A stretch of DNA of 64,000 bases from Acarospora socialis (lineage: Eukaryota; Ascomycota; Lecanoromycetes; Acarosporales; Acarosporaceae), in assembly GCA_025617375.2 (NCBI GenBank), contig JAMYGW020000014.1, positions 124,001 to 188,000 of the forward strand. Direction: 5' to 3'. The translations under genes were made by a program, and so were the position numbers. The notes under the pieces were generated by a model. That model had not been told where the DNA came from. It worked only from the letters and a program-made list of their open reading frames with translations, and ran no database searches. The first letter of the stretch is position 1; each line of letters opens with the position of its first letter. Positions 1 to 11,939 of the stretch are shown here, piece after piece.

Positions 1-1435
1 AAGACACCCGCCTGCGTCCGCTGGCTCTTGTTCGACCGTCCATCTTCGCTGGCGAATGACTCGGCTACATCGACTGTGGTGTTCGCAAGCCGCCCCTTGT
101 TCCACGCCTTGAAGATCGGATGCGCCTTCGTGAGCAGGTCGCGGACGAAGGGCTGCTGGACTTCGAGGATCCACTCCGCTACATTCCTATGGTGGTCGCG
201 GCAGCCTTGAGCGTCCTTGTCCTTGACGAAGTAGAAACCATCAACAAAAATCATGTAGAGGATCTGGTCGGCCGGATTGTAGTGGTGCACGTAGACGACG
301 GCCTCGCGCTGGCTGACGACGGCGGAGAAGGCGACCGCGTCAGTGGGTGCGCGCGTACGGTCCAGGAGCCAGAGGAGCGAGGCGACGCGGTGGGCGCCAG
401 CGACGGCGGCCTGGCCCTCGGCGGCGTAGAGATTGCGCTTGGTGGCTTGGGCCTTGAGCTCTATGAGTAGGAACGGGGAGAGGTTCTCCCGCGAGGGCTT
501 GGTGAATGGGCGTGCGACGGGGTGGTCGGTGCTGCCGAGCTCCTCGTCGGTCCACTCTGAGTCGAAGCCTGGCAGGAAGCCGTAGTGGCGGTCAGGCTTA
601 GGGGTGAGAAGCGGGAGTGAGGTGTTGGGTTTGCTCGGCAACGGCTGTCTCGTTCATGGCGTGTTGCCTCCTTCGGCCAGTTCATGATAGTTGAGATCGA
701 ACAGCGGCGACTTGACGATTTCCGAGACCGTGTTTTCGGCCTTGTGCCAGACCTTGGTCACCAGTTTCTTGACTTTGGGCTGATCTTCTTCTCCTAGTCG
801 CGGCAACGACCGCGCGGCTTGCGGACGTGCTTTTCAAGAAGCTTTTGGATCTCGTATGGTATGTGAAGCGCTGCTTGATCCAATACGAGGCCGTTCCTTT
901 CAAGGTCGACCAGGATGAGGAGTTTGAGGGCTCAAGCTTGTCGGTCTGTGTGGACGTCGTTGAGCCCGGGGCCCGGCTCTCCCCATCTTTCTGATTACTG
1001 ACGGCTTGCGAAGGTGATAGAGACTCTTGCGGCGAGGGAGGCGCTTCGATTGTCGCAATGGGCCGCGCTGTCTTCAACCACCTTCTCTTGAGTAGGCGCC
1101 TCTTCACCAAGACCGTACAGCCAGTTCCGGACGAACGAATGAGGTTGCCGACGGCGCTTGCTTGCGGGCGCGCAGCCAGAGTGAGAAGGGTCAAGGGCTC
1201 GCTTGCAAGGCTTAGGCTCTGATTGCGACGCGACTTTGCTGAGCCTCTTGCGCGCTGTGCGATCTCTGGAGATTTGCTCGTGAGCGGGCGATGCGGTGGG
1301 CGATGGGGTGGGGAGGAGGGCTGCTGGCTGCTGGCAGGGCCGTTTCCTGTCCGGGTAGGAGTCTGGATGGACGTCTTTGAGCGATCGCTTGGGAGACCTG
1401 GTCACAGGCCTGGATGAGTCGCCATCAGAGGCATA
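1..1435 (-). pseudogene. DUF7924-like fungal protein, broken, runs off the left edge
   Basis: Read on the minus strand, the tract gives in order a basic, Pro/Ser-rich N-terminus (about 1000-1430) with a KRRR cluster and HSFVRNWLYG, then LVLDQAALHIPYEIQKLL (about 830-885), VSEIVKSPLFDLNYHELAEG (about 670-730), KPDRHYGFLPGF (about 565-605), PFLLIELKA (about 440-475) and a VASLLWLL helix (about 370). From memory this matches fungal proteins of the DUF7924 type, which are usually nuclear-looking, about 450-550 aa and of unknown function. The E-x-K in LIELKA recalls PD-(D/E)xK nucleases, but that is only a resemblance. The pieces lie in different frames: I count changes near 1020, 800, 655 and 600, plus a probable one near the start, and an in-frame TAG near 795. 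No intron explains them. The C-terminal end is outside the window. The family name is recalled, not searched. Confidence 0.62.
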
Positions 1436-1539
1436 ATGGTTGAATGAAGAACGGGGAGGAGAGAGATTAAATGACAGAAGTGGAAGTGAAAAGGAAATGG
1501 CGAAACGCCGAGAAAGCGCGCCCCAAGCGCGCCCCAAGC

Positions 1540-4125
1540 GCTAAGTTTTGGCCCCCGCCTCATACAAGATGTATCTTACGTACGGTCAGCCTCAGCTACC
1601 CAGGTATGGTTTTCTTATTACTGGAAAGTGAGACGACGCTTCCTGCATTATTCTCGTCGTGTCCTCGTCACAGCTTCGTGGTCTCTTCATCGGCGAGCCT
1701 CGGATTCAAGCCATGCAATGTCCGTTCAGGAGAGCTGGCCGGCGGCTCACAGGAGAGATGATCGCGCTTTCTATGGCTCGACCCGTCGTCCCAATCTGAC
1801 TTCCGTTTTTGATGTTGCTTGTCGCTTGGACTCTTGGTGATCAACCTACGTGGCAGCATCCGAGGCACGAACTGGAGCGAGTCGCAACAACGGTGTAAAG
1901 TTTAAAAAAAGGATGAAGGCTTCGCTTGCTGAGTCAGCGTCATTGCTCTTTCGAATCCAATCTACTCGGAGCCGCTCCCCATTGATCGTTTGCGCCCCCA
2001 CTGCAGACGAAATGGTTCTGCGCACAGTCCACTCCGAATCCAGCTTTAAAACGTCCTCTCGCCGCTACAGTACCTCAGACCTTGTCCTTTGCCTTTCGAC
2101 AGTCTTTCTCCATCGACAATATAGAGGTGTGCTGCTGGATTCCTCGCGCTCTCGGCGGTCGGGGGAGGGGACCGATCGTACCACGAAATCTAGCCAAGAG
2201 CTGTTGGCATGGTGGGGTAACGTGAAGCACACCTAGGCCAGACCGTCGTCCCATGGACGCAGCAAGAGATGAACCACACGGAATGGTAGTGATACAGCGC
2301 GCCAGATGCGTTCAACGGTATCGGCCCATGGTTGAACGCGTCTCTCTTGATGTTGACGACCGCAGGACAACCCATTCGGCTTGTCAACAAGAACATGCAA
2401 TACCTATGTCAGCCAGGATGAGCACGAAATAAGAGCAGCGCGGCGCAAGCTTGAACGCACACACCGACATATGACGGCCCGGCTGTCATTGGCATCACTG
2501 ATCCCTTCAGCACGAGCCTTGTCCCCTGCCCACCACCGTCCGTCCTTCCTCCACGCTTAGCGCGTTTCAGTCAGCCTCCGCCACACATACGCCATCCTCT
2601 CCGATGGTGTCCTTGCCGAAGCCGTCCTTGACTGGTCATACATGGCTAACGCTATCATGGGGATCTCCAGTATGCTGGGTAGTAATCCCCCCGCATCATG
2701 CGAGACTGCGTCCACATTCCCTGTCCTCATCACGCCGCCAGTCACACCAGGCCTCCGCGATCACAGCGATCAGGCCGATCCTGCGAACCACTCCCGACTT
2801 TCATTGCCAAAACGCATCACGGCTCAGGTGACCTCCCCTAATAAGACCACCCGCTGTGTTAGGTTGCAATCTTAGCAGCCCTGATCTCCATCTTGGCCAG
2901 CCCCATTGCATGTGCGGCTCTATTACCCCACCCAGCTTCCAACTGCCTTACGACTTTCAACACGCAGCTCGAGACGCTGCTTCGCGGCAGTTCCCCTGTT
3001 CAGAATAGATCACGCCTTTTTTGATGAACTCGTCGCTGTGCTGGCATGACGACTCCCCTTTTTGACTGCGGCGTTGCCAAGCCTCGTGTCACCAACGCTT
3101 TAAGAATTGCGGCGTATGCTGTGTGCTTGGTGCTGGACCGAACCCAAGGTGTCGGAACCATTCAGTCTCCGGCACGACAGCCGCAATTCTTGTCTCCCTT
3201 CCCCCACGCATTACACGGGCCCCGTTATCACAATCACGGCCCCTGTTGACCCAGCTTCGAGCCAACTTCTCCGCACTCGATCTTGACGGTGCGTTTGCGA
3301 GTACATCATTCCCAGTCCTATTCATTCAGTGCCAAGCTCACGCCGGCGACTCCGACCTGAGACCAGCGCGTGGAAGCGCGCCTTTGCAGGTTGCGTGGGA
3401 TGATGATTTCGTAATGCTGTTTCGATCGACCGATTATCATGTTGCTGCCACCAGAAGCCAAGTCACCTGTCAGCTCGCCTGCTCGTCCGCCTGCTCGTCT
3501 GCCTGAGGTTCCTGAATAATCTGTCATGTCCAAACTCGAACAATTGAACGCTGCTCGCCACATCTTACATCAGACACTCCCGCTTACGCTCATCGCCATT
3601 CGAGGCTTAGTCATTTTTGGCCATTCTTAACCGTTATGGAGTTTTGGTCACGACGGACGTGGTGCCGATGGACCTTACTGGTCCGGTCACATTCCCATTC
3701 ACCGAATGAAACATTCGGGATCCTCTCCCAACGTGGAGGCGGTCCCGCCTTGGGCTGATCTGACCATCCGCCGTATTCACTCCACCAAGCTCGACTATCC
3801 CGCACACCACACGGACACTAGATGATAGCAGCTGCTAACTTCTGATTTATTATCGGTACGAGGGACGTTCTCCAGCAATCTTGTCGTTCACTTAGGAGCT
3901 GTAGGTCCAGGGGCTAAGCCATCGCAATTTCTGCATCCTACGACTGGTGAATATTATGTGTTGCAGAGTCATAGACCTTCTGGATGCCAAGCTTAGTTGC
4001 TGAGTTGTACGCCACTTCTCCTGCTGTTCTCTGTTCCTTGGTGTAAACCTTGCCGCTCTCAGATGTCAGATTCTACTTTACTTAGGTGTGCATAATTCTT
4101 ATGACACAGTCGTTGTTCCAGCAGC
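1540..4125. other. No supported gene
   Basis: Only short overlapping open frames are present on both strands, none with a recognisable motif or a consistent intron chain. It may hold old coding DNA, but I cannot assign any. Confidence 0.5.
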
Positions 4126-4129
4126 TGAT

Positions 4130-4765
4130 GACCCAGCCACTAGAGTCAGAAATTCCTACTTCTGGGTGGCGTTTCGGTCCTAGGGCTCAGACGCTACTGC
4201 TCCTGAAGACTAATGCATAGCTTCCGGAGGCATATGATGTCGCTCCTGGGGAGTATCTGGTCTTGGGGTACGGCTGCCATCATTCCTGGAGACTAATGCC
4301 ACAGCTCCTAGAGCCAGTTGAAGCCACTCCTGGAGACCGACGGCACAGCGCCCAGAGCCAAATATTGCGGCTCCTGCGGCTCCTGGTGAGCAACGTGGTT
4401 CTTGGGCATGGCTGTTGCCACTCCTGAAGACTGATGGTACGGCTTCTCGAGGCTAGGTCCCCTACTTCTGGGTGCCGTTTCGGTCCTGGGACATGGTCGT
4501 TGCCGCTCCAGGAGGCTGGTAGTCCACTTTCTCGAGACTACGCCGACCTGCTCCTAGGTGGTTTCCTGCTCCCAGGGTCTGGCCACGATTGCTTCTAGAG
4601 CTGGTGATATGGCTCTCAGGGGCTGACTGTGTAGCTCCCGGAGGTGATTGACTGACTCCTAGGCTGGATGTCGCTCCTGAGAGACAACGGCCACCGTTCC
4701 TGGAGACTGATGGTATGGCTTCTAGGGTTCAGCTGGCGTCACTCCTGGGCATCTTTCAGCCATAA
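4130..4765. repeat. Degenerate minisatellite, about 640 bp
   Basis: A motif of the form tcctgRagactRatgg recurs at 4201, 4284, 4328, 4422 and 4698, usually followed by a gcttc/gctcc tail, and the spacer is full of ctcctgg/ctcctag words. A second-level repeat is visible: a nearly identical stretch of about 27 bp (cctacttctgggtgScg) begins at 4155 and again at 4461. Unit spacing is irregular, so the array is old or built of mixed units. Read on the minus strand it gives pieces rich in Pro, Ser and Gly (for example KPYHQSPG and KPYHQSSG), as expected if it once encoded a low-complexity protein, but no long frame is open now. Confidence 0.6.
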
Positions 4766-5088
4766 ATCCAAGACGGTCTCCCTCTGAAGCGTCAGCTGGT
4801 CATAGGCCTTGACATCAACAACACTGAACTCCGTGAACGTGTTTCACATTGACCCTGCCACCACCGAATCTTAGCCGTTTTCATGCAATACATCCTTTAC
4901 TGGAGGCTTTCGTATCCAATTTCTAACCATTTTCCACGGCTGAAGTCTTTCCATCCCTAGTCTGCCACAATTTCACTGTAGTAGCATTGTTGTAGCCTGT
5001 CAGATGCTCGTCTCCGTGGTGACATTGGCGCGCTCAATCACTGGCGGCTTGGCTTGAACCGACGCATTGTGAGCTCGGTGCTGGAGAA

Positions 5089-6276
5089 ATGGCTATGGCG
5101 CTTGCCACATGGTTCCGACGCCTCTTTCTCTACCAATATACTATACTCGAGATTCGCACCTTTCCGACATCATGCGAGCTCGATGGCCTCCAAGTACAGG
5201 CGATGGAAAACACAACCTTCAGCAACAAGGAACGCAGCATTGGTGAGAAGTACAGAAGCATCCGCGTTGCAGTCCACCGAGGCAGTGGCAAGTAATTTGA
5301 ATCTCGAATGGTCGCGAGCTTACTGGAGAGGAATGATCAGCGCAAATCTTGGAAGCTCGTCGACCATCATCACGGCATTCGCGATGCGTTGGATGCCCTC
5401 ATACCCATCAAATGTCTTTGGTCTGATATGCGATTGACCACCTTCCACAAAATCTTTTCCATGAAATGCGACGAGCTCATTGTCAGCTACCTCCAGCATA
5501 CCGAAGCCATTTGGGAGCACATCCTGAGCGACGACGTGGATTCAACGAACAAGGCGGATTGTGCTCTGACCCGGGCCTTGGAACTGACTTGCCCAAAGAT
5601 TTCGTACAGTGATGCGCAGGCAATCGATGAACGCTCGACGCCGCTCTCTGCGAGCAACAGCGCAACTCGGTAAAGAGACGGGTACTCGAAGTCGATACAC
5701 TCATTCCATCCTTTCGCTCACTATTTGAGGATCGGAATCATCTCGAGCTTTTAGTCAACACGATCAAGAAACTCCATCGGCCTCGGGAATGGGAATCTTC
5801 TTTGCATCGCAGCTTGAGATGTGTCAGCAAAAGCCCAGACAGAGCATGGAGGCAGTTGATCCCATACGCGACGCGGAACTACTACAGGATCCACACTCTC
5901 CCGCTCCGCGCTTCTAGTTTCCTCAAGGTTGGCGAGCCAAGCGACCTGAGTGGTCTCATCTCGGAGGCCAACGAGGCTCAGCTGAACCACTTTGCTCGAT
6001 ACACCTACCGCCTCGGCTTCAGGAATATCTGGCAACTCTGCTGGCTCGGGACGATACGTACGATATCAAGGACGATCGACAACCGTCCCTGGTCGCGTAC
6101 GAATGGGAAAGTGGTGCGGGCAAAGGCGGTGCGGGCCGCCTACCCGGGGATCGTACCAGGAATGCCGTGCCTTTCTATGGATTGATAATATGGAAGCACC
6201 CAATGCGGCCTGCGGCCGCGGGATTATGCACTTTTTCGTACGTAAAGCGGTCCACTGCGCGTTCTTTCAGGCCTAG
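5089..6276 (+). pseudogene. DUF3723-like fungal protein, broken
   Basis: Three consecutive pieces in changing frames carry the landmarks I associate with DUF3723, a fungal-only family common in accessory regions and of unknown function: RDALDALIPIKCLWSDM followed by TTFHKIFSMKCDEL and YLQHTEAIWEHI (about 5375-5540), VDTLIPSFRSLFEDRNHLEL (about 5692-5755), RYTYRLGFRN (about 5998-6030) and MHFFVRKAVHCAFFQ (about 6228-6272). Order and spacing agree with the family, whose members are usually 500-900 aa. The N-terminal third (5089-5300) is only weakly like it. Frame changes lie near 5300, 5640 and 6040, and no splice signals join the pieces. The C-terminal part after the AFF motif is not seen, so it is lost or unrecognisable. 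The assignment rests on motif memory and would need a profile search. Confidence 0.6.
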
Positions 6277-6279
6277 CAG

Positions 6280-9260
6280 GCGCCATATAGGGGTAAGTCC
6301 AGCCAGGCGGAGCGGAGGGTCGGAATCATATCTCCAGGCGCACAGTCCGCTCAACACAGAGGCAACAACTCCGTGGAAGCAGGGCTTGGGAACAGTACAG
6401 ACGTTGCAGACCACGCATTTGATCTCGGTCCTGAAACTGCAAGCTCCGATCTTCGTGGTAAGACGACCTGCTTCCGTAGACTGTGCAAGGGACTAACGGT
6501 CAAAATCAGGGCAGCCTCCTGCAACTGGCCAAACGCTGGCCGAAGCTTATACGCTAGCATCCGCCTGGGATGACGACAGGCCCCATATTAACAACATAGA
6601 CCTGAGGCGGTGGTGCGGTGGAGCTATTTCCACCGTAGATCTCGCCTTCGTATGACGAGCTTTTCCCGCCACCAGAAAGGTCAACTCCGTCACCTACAGT
6701 TGTAGCAGCGACAAAAGGTGCAAGATCCAGGCCCGAGATATCTGATTTAGGCCCGAGAGGACTGAAGCGACCCTGGCAGCCTGAGCCGCTTGTTGAAGAC
6801 TCATGGGTGGAAGACGATATGCGCGACACTGCTTGGTTCTCTTCACCAAGCTCGCAGCAAGGCTGGGACCACGGCGACACGCGCTTCCCAAAGCGACAAA
6901 GACCGCATCCTCGCTGTGCGCCGGTCTTTGACTATTAGCAGACTGTTGAGACGGTGATCGTGAGTGGTTCCACTGCAAATGCATTTCTAAGGAGATGGCA
7001 ACGTGATATGCTGAGTCCATCCCTCGTTGTCGGTCCTAGCTAGCGCGGTGGCAGAAAGAAATAATTCGTCGGATTGAGAACTCTGTCGTGTCTGGCAGAA
7101 GCAGCTCAGCCACACTCAGCCACAAAACGAAGGCGGAGCGTATTCAAGCTCTTATGCTCATCCACCTTATTCTCACCACACCCTCGCAATTTGTTTTACA
7201 AAACTCAGATCTCGACGCCAACTCTCAAGTCTCTATTGCGGCACCGCACTCAGCGCTTCGCGCTCCTCCGCTTCTCCCACGTCTGGCGGCAATCTCTCCC
7301 TCAACTCGCGCACCTCCCTCGCCACAACCTCCAGCTACGGCGCCAGCACCTCCGGCGTCACCGCCATCTCGACCTCTCTCCGCAACTCCGCGCACACCCT
7401 CCTCAACTCCCCAATCTCCCGCCCCCCTCCCTCACCATCCTCTCCGCCACCGCTCGCCCCCGCCACGCCCCGACCTCCCCCTCCAGCCTCCCCTTCTCGC
7501 GCCGCGATCATGGCACTGAAACTCTCGCCCGGCTCTTTGCAGGGATACCATCGTCCCGCTCTCAGTCAGCCCTGTCGAACTCGGGGGCTCCGCCTGCTCC
7601 TTTGGCGCCGTGGGTGCCGTCGGCAGGGCCTCGAAGCTGCTCCCGACGCCAGCCCAGAGCTCGCGGTACACGCCGACCGAGTGGTCCGCCAGGTTGCGTG
7701 CGAACAGCGCCCGCTTGGACGGCAGCACGCGCCACCCGTAGCCGTCGGCCGGGCGCGGCGCGAGGCGCACGTGGGAGGGGCTTATGGGCCGCCGGTGCGC
7801 TCTTCTACGCGTCGTCAGCGCTGGGCTTTGTGTAGACATAGAGATATTGGGAGGGGGGGGAGGGGTGAAAGCAGGTGAAGAGACTGACGAATGTGCGCGG
7901 CCAGCCGCTCGTCGTTGCTTGGCGTGGACGTCGAGGTTGGCGTGGACATAGCGAATCCAGCCAGCGAGTGGAGGCAGAGGCGACGTAACCACAGACAGCA
8001 GCACGAGAACGCGGAGTCGAATTGAGGGCCGTCTCCACGCAGCAAGTCGAGTCTGCCGCATCGAAGAGCGGGCCGGCGCCCTGAGTATAAAATGATCGCA
8101 GGCGCACCGTGGCCGCCATTTTGGCGCAGTCTGCGCTTTTGAGCGCGTTGCGTCCATTGAGGCCCAGCCTGACGTCTTGGGCTGCGTCGAGGGCGACGCC
8201 GAAGTTGAAGGCGCGCAGCGTGACAATGGTCAGAGTACTTGAAGGGAGAGCACCGGGGAGCGTGATTCGGAGACGGGTGGGTGAGAAAGAGGTGGGAGGA
8301 AGGGTCTTCGATCAGGCTATGGACATGTCGCTCATGAGCGATTAGTGTCGTTATGGGTCGCAAGTCGTCTCGTCGTGGTCTCATCACGTCATCTTCCACG
8401 AGGGGCGCGCTGCGTGCTTCGTGGGACTGCTTGTCTCATCAACCTCCTATCGGCCGCATGCGACTGTCTCACTTTCCACCAACCACGACCTTCAAGTCCA
8501 GACCAGAATCCAGAGACACATCCACCTCCGCCTCAACCACCCCTATCCTCCACATGCAAGCGCGCAATAGGGGGCTGTCACTTCCCAGATCAACGCCATT
8601 TCCAGCTTGCTGACGCCTCCCACCCCCGCCCGTCCCGTTGCACACACGCGGGGCAGGACGCCCACGCTACGTGGCAAAGGCAAATCACGGCTGGTCGAAA
8701 AAGGCTGTATCGAGCCAGGGAGCGGAGTACGCGGGCATCGTGCTACTGGCATATAATGCGGTGTTGCTCGTGTGGTCGAACGGCACAGACAACACATACG
8801 GCTGAATCAGTGGTGTCATATATGGTCAAAAGGTGACGTAAGTGATATGTCTGTCGTATACAGACCGGCGTCAAGATATTTGCAAGTTTTATATCAATCC
8901 CCAGGGCCGTTGGTCGCTACATGTCGACAGATATCCTGGAAAAGCGAGCATCACCTGCTGTAATATCTCTCGAAGCTTCAATCACTTCTGTACTTCTCTT
9001 TCGCTGCTGCTTTCTCCTCTCTAGCCTTTTGCGCCTGAACCCTCAACTTCGTCACCGCAGCCTTGAACATTTTTGTGGCCCTGCCTCCGCCATTTAGTTG
9101 GGTTATCGCGCCACTCTTGCCCTCCTCGACTACAGTCACGATGATAATAAAACATGTCACCCAACACCACATCCCAAGCCTCAAGCCGACAACATCTTAC
9201 CCCCTACCCCCCAAATGAATTCGCTCTAAACTGCCCCTTGGCAAACCCCTCCAGACACAC
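6280..9260. other. No supported gene; includes a pyrimidine-rich tract
   Basis: The region 7240-7500 is strongly C/T-rich on the plus strand and produces long open frames on both strands (7074-7835 plus, 7432-8226 minus), as low-complexity DNA does. The minus frames at 7432-8399 contain a plausible coding-like stretch (AFNFGVALDAAQDVRLGLNG near 8150-8215), but it changes frame at once and I do not recognise it. Nothing here is supported as a working gene. Confidence 0.45.
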
Positions 9261-9266
9261 CTTTCG

Positions 9267-10588
9267 TTAATTCCACCGCGGCCCTCCCAATCCCCAATCC
9301 CACGCCCACGTCCCAAGAAAGGCGTACGCGTTCGCATCCGTCGGCGTATCCTTGCCGGCTCCGACCGCATTGGCTACGTCCCGCGCATCCATACCCGTCT
9401 CATCGCTGATGACGCGGCCCGGGCCCGACATCTTCAGGACGTGCGTTCGTGCAGGAGCATATAACCAATGCTGACGGTTCCGGGGCGGACCGAGCATGGG
9501 GGCGGGTTAGGCGGGAACGACAAGCCGTGGGGGCAGAGGATGACGGTGGGAAGGAAGCGCGGGTTTTTTTTAACGCATAGCCGGCTATCACACTAATGCC
9601 GAAGCGGCTGGTACGGCAGTGTTTCTCGAGGTCTTCGCACGAGACGCTGATGGGTTCACCTTGGCCGAGTGAGGACTGGATGACGCGGTTCATGACGCCC
9701 ACCACGAAGTTGGCCGTGCGTAGGGTGCCCCGGAAGAAGTAGTTGAACGGCTTGTCGCCTCATTTGGCGGCGGCGTTGAGGGCCGCACCGCGAGATAGCT
9801 GGCGTGCCGCATGCCCGTGGAGGCTCTGGCCGCATCAGTGGGGGAGCAAGTGTCTGGTATCAGCTGAAGACCGCCCATGGGGCGTGCTCGACGGGTCTTG
9901 GGACCAAAGTGACGGGCGGTTATGGGGAGGCTGATCTGGAAGGACATGGAGGTGTGGGATATGGAGGTCATGTTGACTTTCGAGATATCGCCGAGTCACA
10001 ATTGCCCGTCAATCAATCGTCCTTCGGCGGCGGGATAGACGTCATACACTCCATCGTGATCTTTCAGCCCTCAGAAAGCCAAGGGTAGCGAAATCTTGAT
10101 TGCCTGGAGTCGGTCTGACCCTTTCGGCTCGAGCGCAACAAATTCCGTCAAGTTGGAATTCCCGCGTGAAGTTCCCTCTGGGCGTCAAGTTCAAGAAATC
10201 TGTCCGGCCCACGCCATTGTAAAAAAAGGGGCTCACACCCATCGGCAGGCAGGTTCCAGCGGCATCGGTGATCGTGAACGGAACGGACTGATGTGAGGTT
10301 GTCGAAGATGGTGTTGTGTTTGAGCATGGAGATGTGGTGGGTGTGGGTGTTGGTTATGACGGCTGTGATGATGTTGGGGTCATGATTACAGCGGGTTATG
10401 GTCCCGGTTAGCTGGGCAATGGAAAGGGAGAGGTGGGAGAGAAGGAGGACGAGGGTTGAGCGGAGATAGATTTTGTCATGTCTGGAAAGTAGAGTGCGGC
10501 GAAGAGACTCAGGTAGGATGTCTTGCTTGAAGGTATGGGTGCAAAGCTCAACATAAAGGAAGGAATCTATATATGTTCCTCCATACAA
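9267..10588 (-). pseudogene. Deuterolysin-like (M35) metallopeptidase, broken
   Basis: Reading leftward from about 10588 there is a hydrophobic signal-like segment STLVLLLSHLSLSIAQ (about 10415-10465), then a propeptide-like part with VITNTHTHHISMLKHNTIFD, TITDAAGTCLPMGVSPFFYN and LTPRGNFTREFQL (about 10150-10380), CSPTDAARASTGMRHASYLA (about 9800-9865), FNYFFRGTLRTANFVVGVMN (about 9690-9750), a zinc-site remnant LLHERT / THVLKM lying in two frames (about 9425-9465), and DANAYAFLGTWAWD (about 9300-9345). M35 enzymes are secreted zinc proteases of about 350 aa with this order (signal, propeptide, catalytic domain with HExxH and a downstream acidic ligand). The pieces need at least four frame changes, including one that splits the HExxH region, so I call it a pseudogene. 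A related family with a similar C-terminal AYA motif cannot be excluded. Confidence 0.58.
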
Positions 10589-10599
10589 AGTAGATACGC

Positions 10600-11930
10600 T
10601 GGTACAATTATGAGGATCATGCGTTAAGCCATGAAACAGCCATGTACTTCTACATAGTACAGTGCATAACTAGCCCTTTCGAGAAATTAACTTCCTAATC
10701 CAGCCCATCGAGTTCTGGGTGGGACGACAAAAAGGCACAATTTCCGCTATGATGCAATACAACTAGAGAAGGATCATCTGTAGTTTTATCCTAAGATGAT
10801 TTTCGGCTGTAGTTGTAAGAATCGTCGGAGCTCTAGCGTGGGATGGAGTGGTCTAAACAGTTGGTAGTTGGTACACAATCTGCCGTATACAGTGGCTCCT
10901 TGTAAGCCACCGGAACTGTACTCAAACTTCGTTGAAAGGTGGTATCCTGCGCAAAGTGGCCAGGCATGTTTGCAGCCATTTGAGCAATCTTCTCACTGTT
11001 CCCAGGTGCAACCATCTGGCAAGCGTTCCCGAGCGCTCCCATTTCACCGGTTGTTTCCTCTCGCCATCCACTAGCATGGACACCTTCGCTCAAGCGGCCG
11101 CAAAGTCTCTTCTTAGAGTTACTTAGAATGAATGCTGGCATTAATTCTTCTCCGATTTTCAGCTCTACCTTCCCGTACCATGGATTCTCTCGATTACTCG
11201 CTCCATTCCGCCCGCCAAGTAGACGTCATGTTGTCCTACTCCTCTTGTGAGTTGTACAACCCCCAACGACACTCCCTCCTCCTTGACCCTCCTCGGCCAT
11301 CCTCGGTTTGAAATCCCGAACTGGCGATCTTCCCCGTCTCTTTCCAGTACTTGAGACAAACCCCATCCCTCAAGTCAGGTCAAGTTACCTGTGACCACCG
11401 CTTCCCTTCTGGCACATGCTATATCTCTAGGTAATATTTGAAGACTCGCATTCGCCGGCATGCTGTTCTCCCTCTGGCCGGCTCGCCCACCGCGCGGTTA
11501 CTAGGGCCTAGTGGTTAGTGCACGGTTTTGTTGGTAGAGGACGAGCCCATGACTACCCACCGGACTGCTTCTAAGCAGTTGAGTATCGCGAGCGTCTCGC
11601 GTGAGACCGAGTTTGCACCGAGGTGAACATGAATCGAAGAAACATTACTCCCATTGAGTTGCTGCGGACTTATCATAACCCCAGTGGCTGCCTTCTTGGC
11701 CTAACGACACCCCGCCTGCTCCGTCAGGGATGCATTGGTTCTCATGTGATACTGCTGGGTGTTCTGCTCCACGTGAGGTTGTGTTCCGCGGGAATGCTCT
11801 TCCTTCCGTATTGGAGGGTGGCTGTTGCTATGAACCGCACTTGAAGTTCACAAGTGTCTTGGGTTCCCTTTCCTTCCCTTGCCACAGATATCCTAGGTAT
11901 CAGCTCACATATGGTTGCTTGCATTGCGAT
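10600..11930. other. No supported gene; tRNA-like words near 11.51 kb
   Basis: Short open frames only. At about 11510-11550 the plus strand has cctagtggttagtgcac, which resembles a tRNA A-box, followed some 30 bases later by gaggacgagccc, a poor B-box. No cloverleaf can be drawn, so at most this is a tRNA-derived relic. Confidence 0.4.
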
Positions 11931-11939
11931 TAGCATGAG

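Noticed and set aside
7074-8226. Long open frames on both strands (253 and 264 codons)
   Set aside because: They overlap a pyrimidine-rich low-complexity tract, both strands are open at once, and no family motif or splice pattern supports either.
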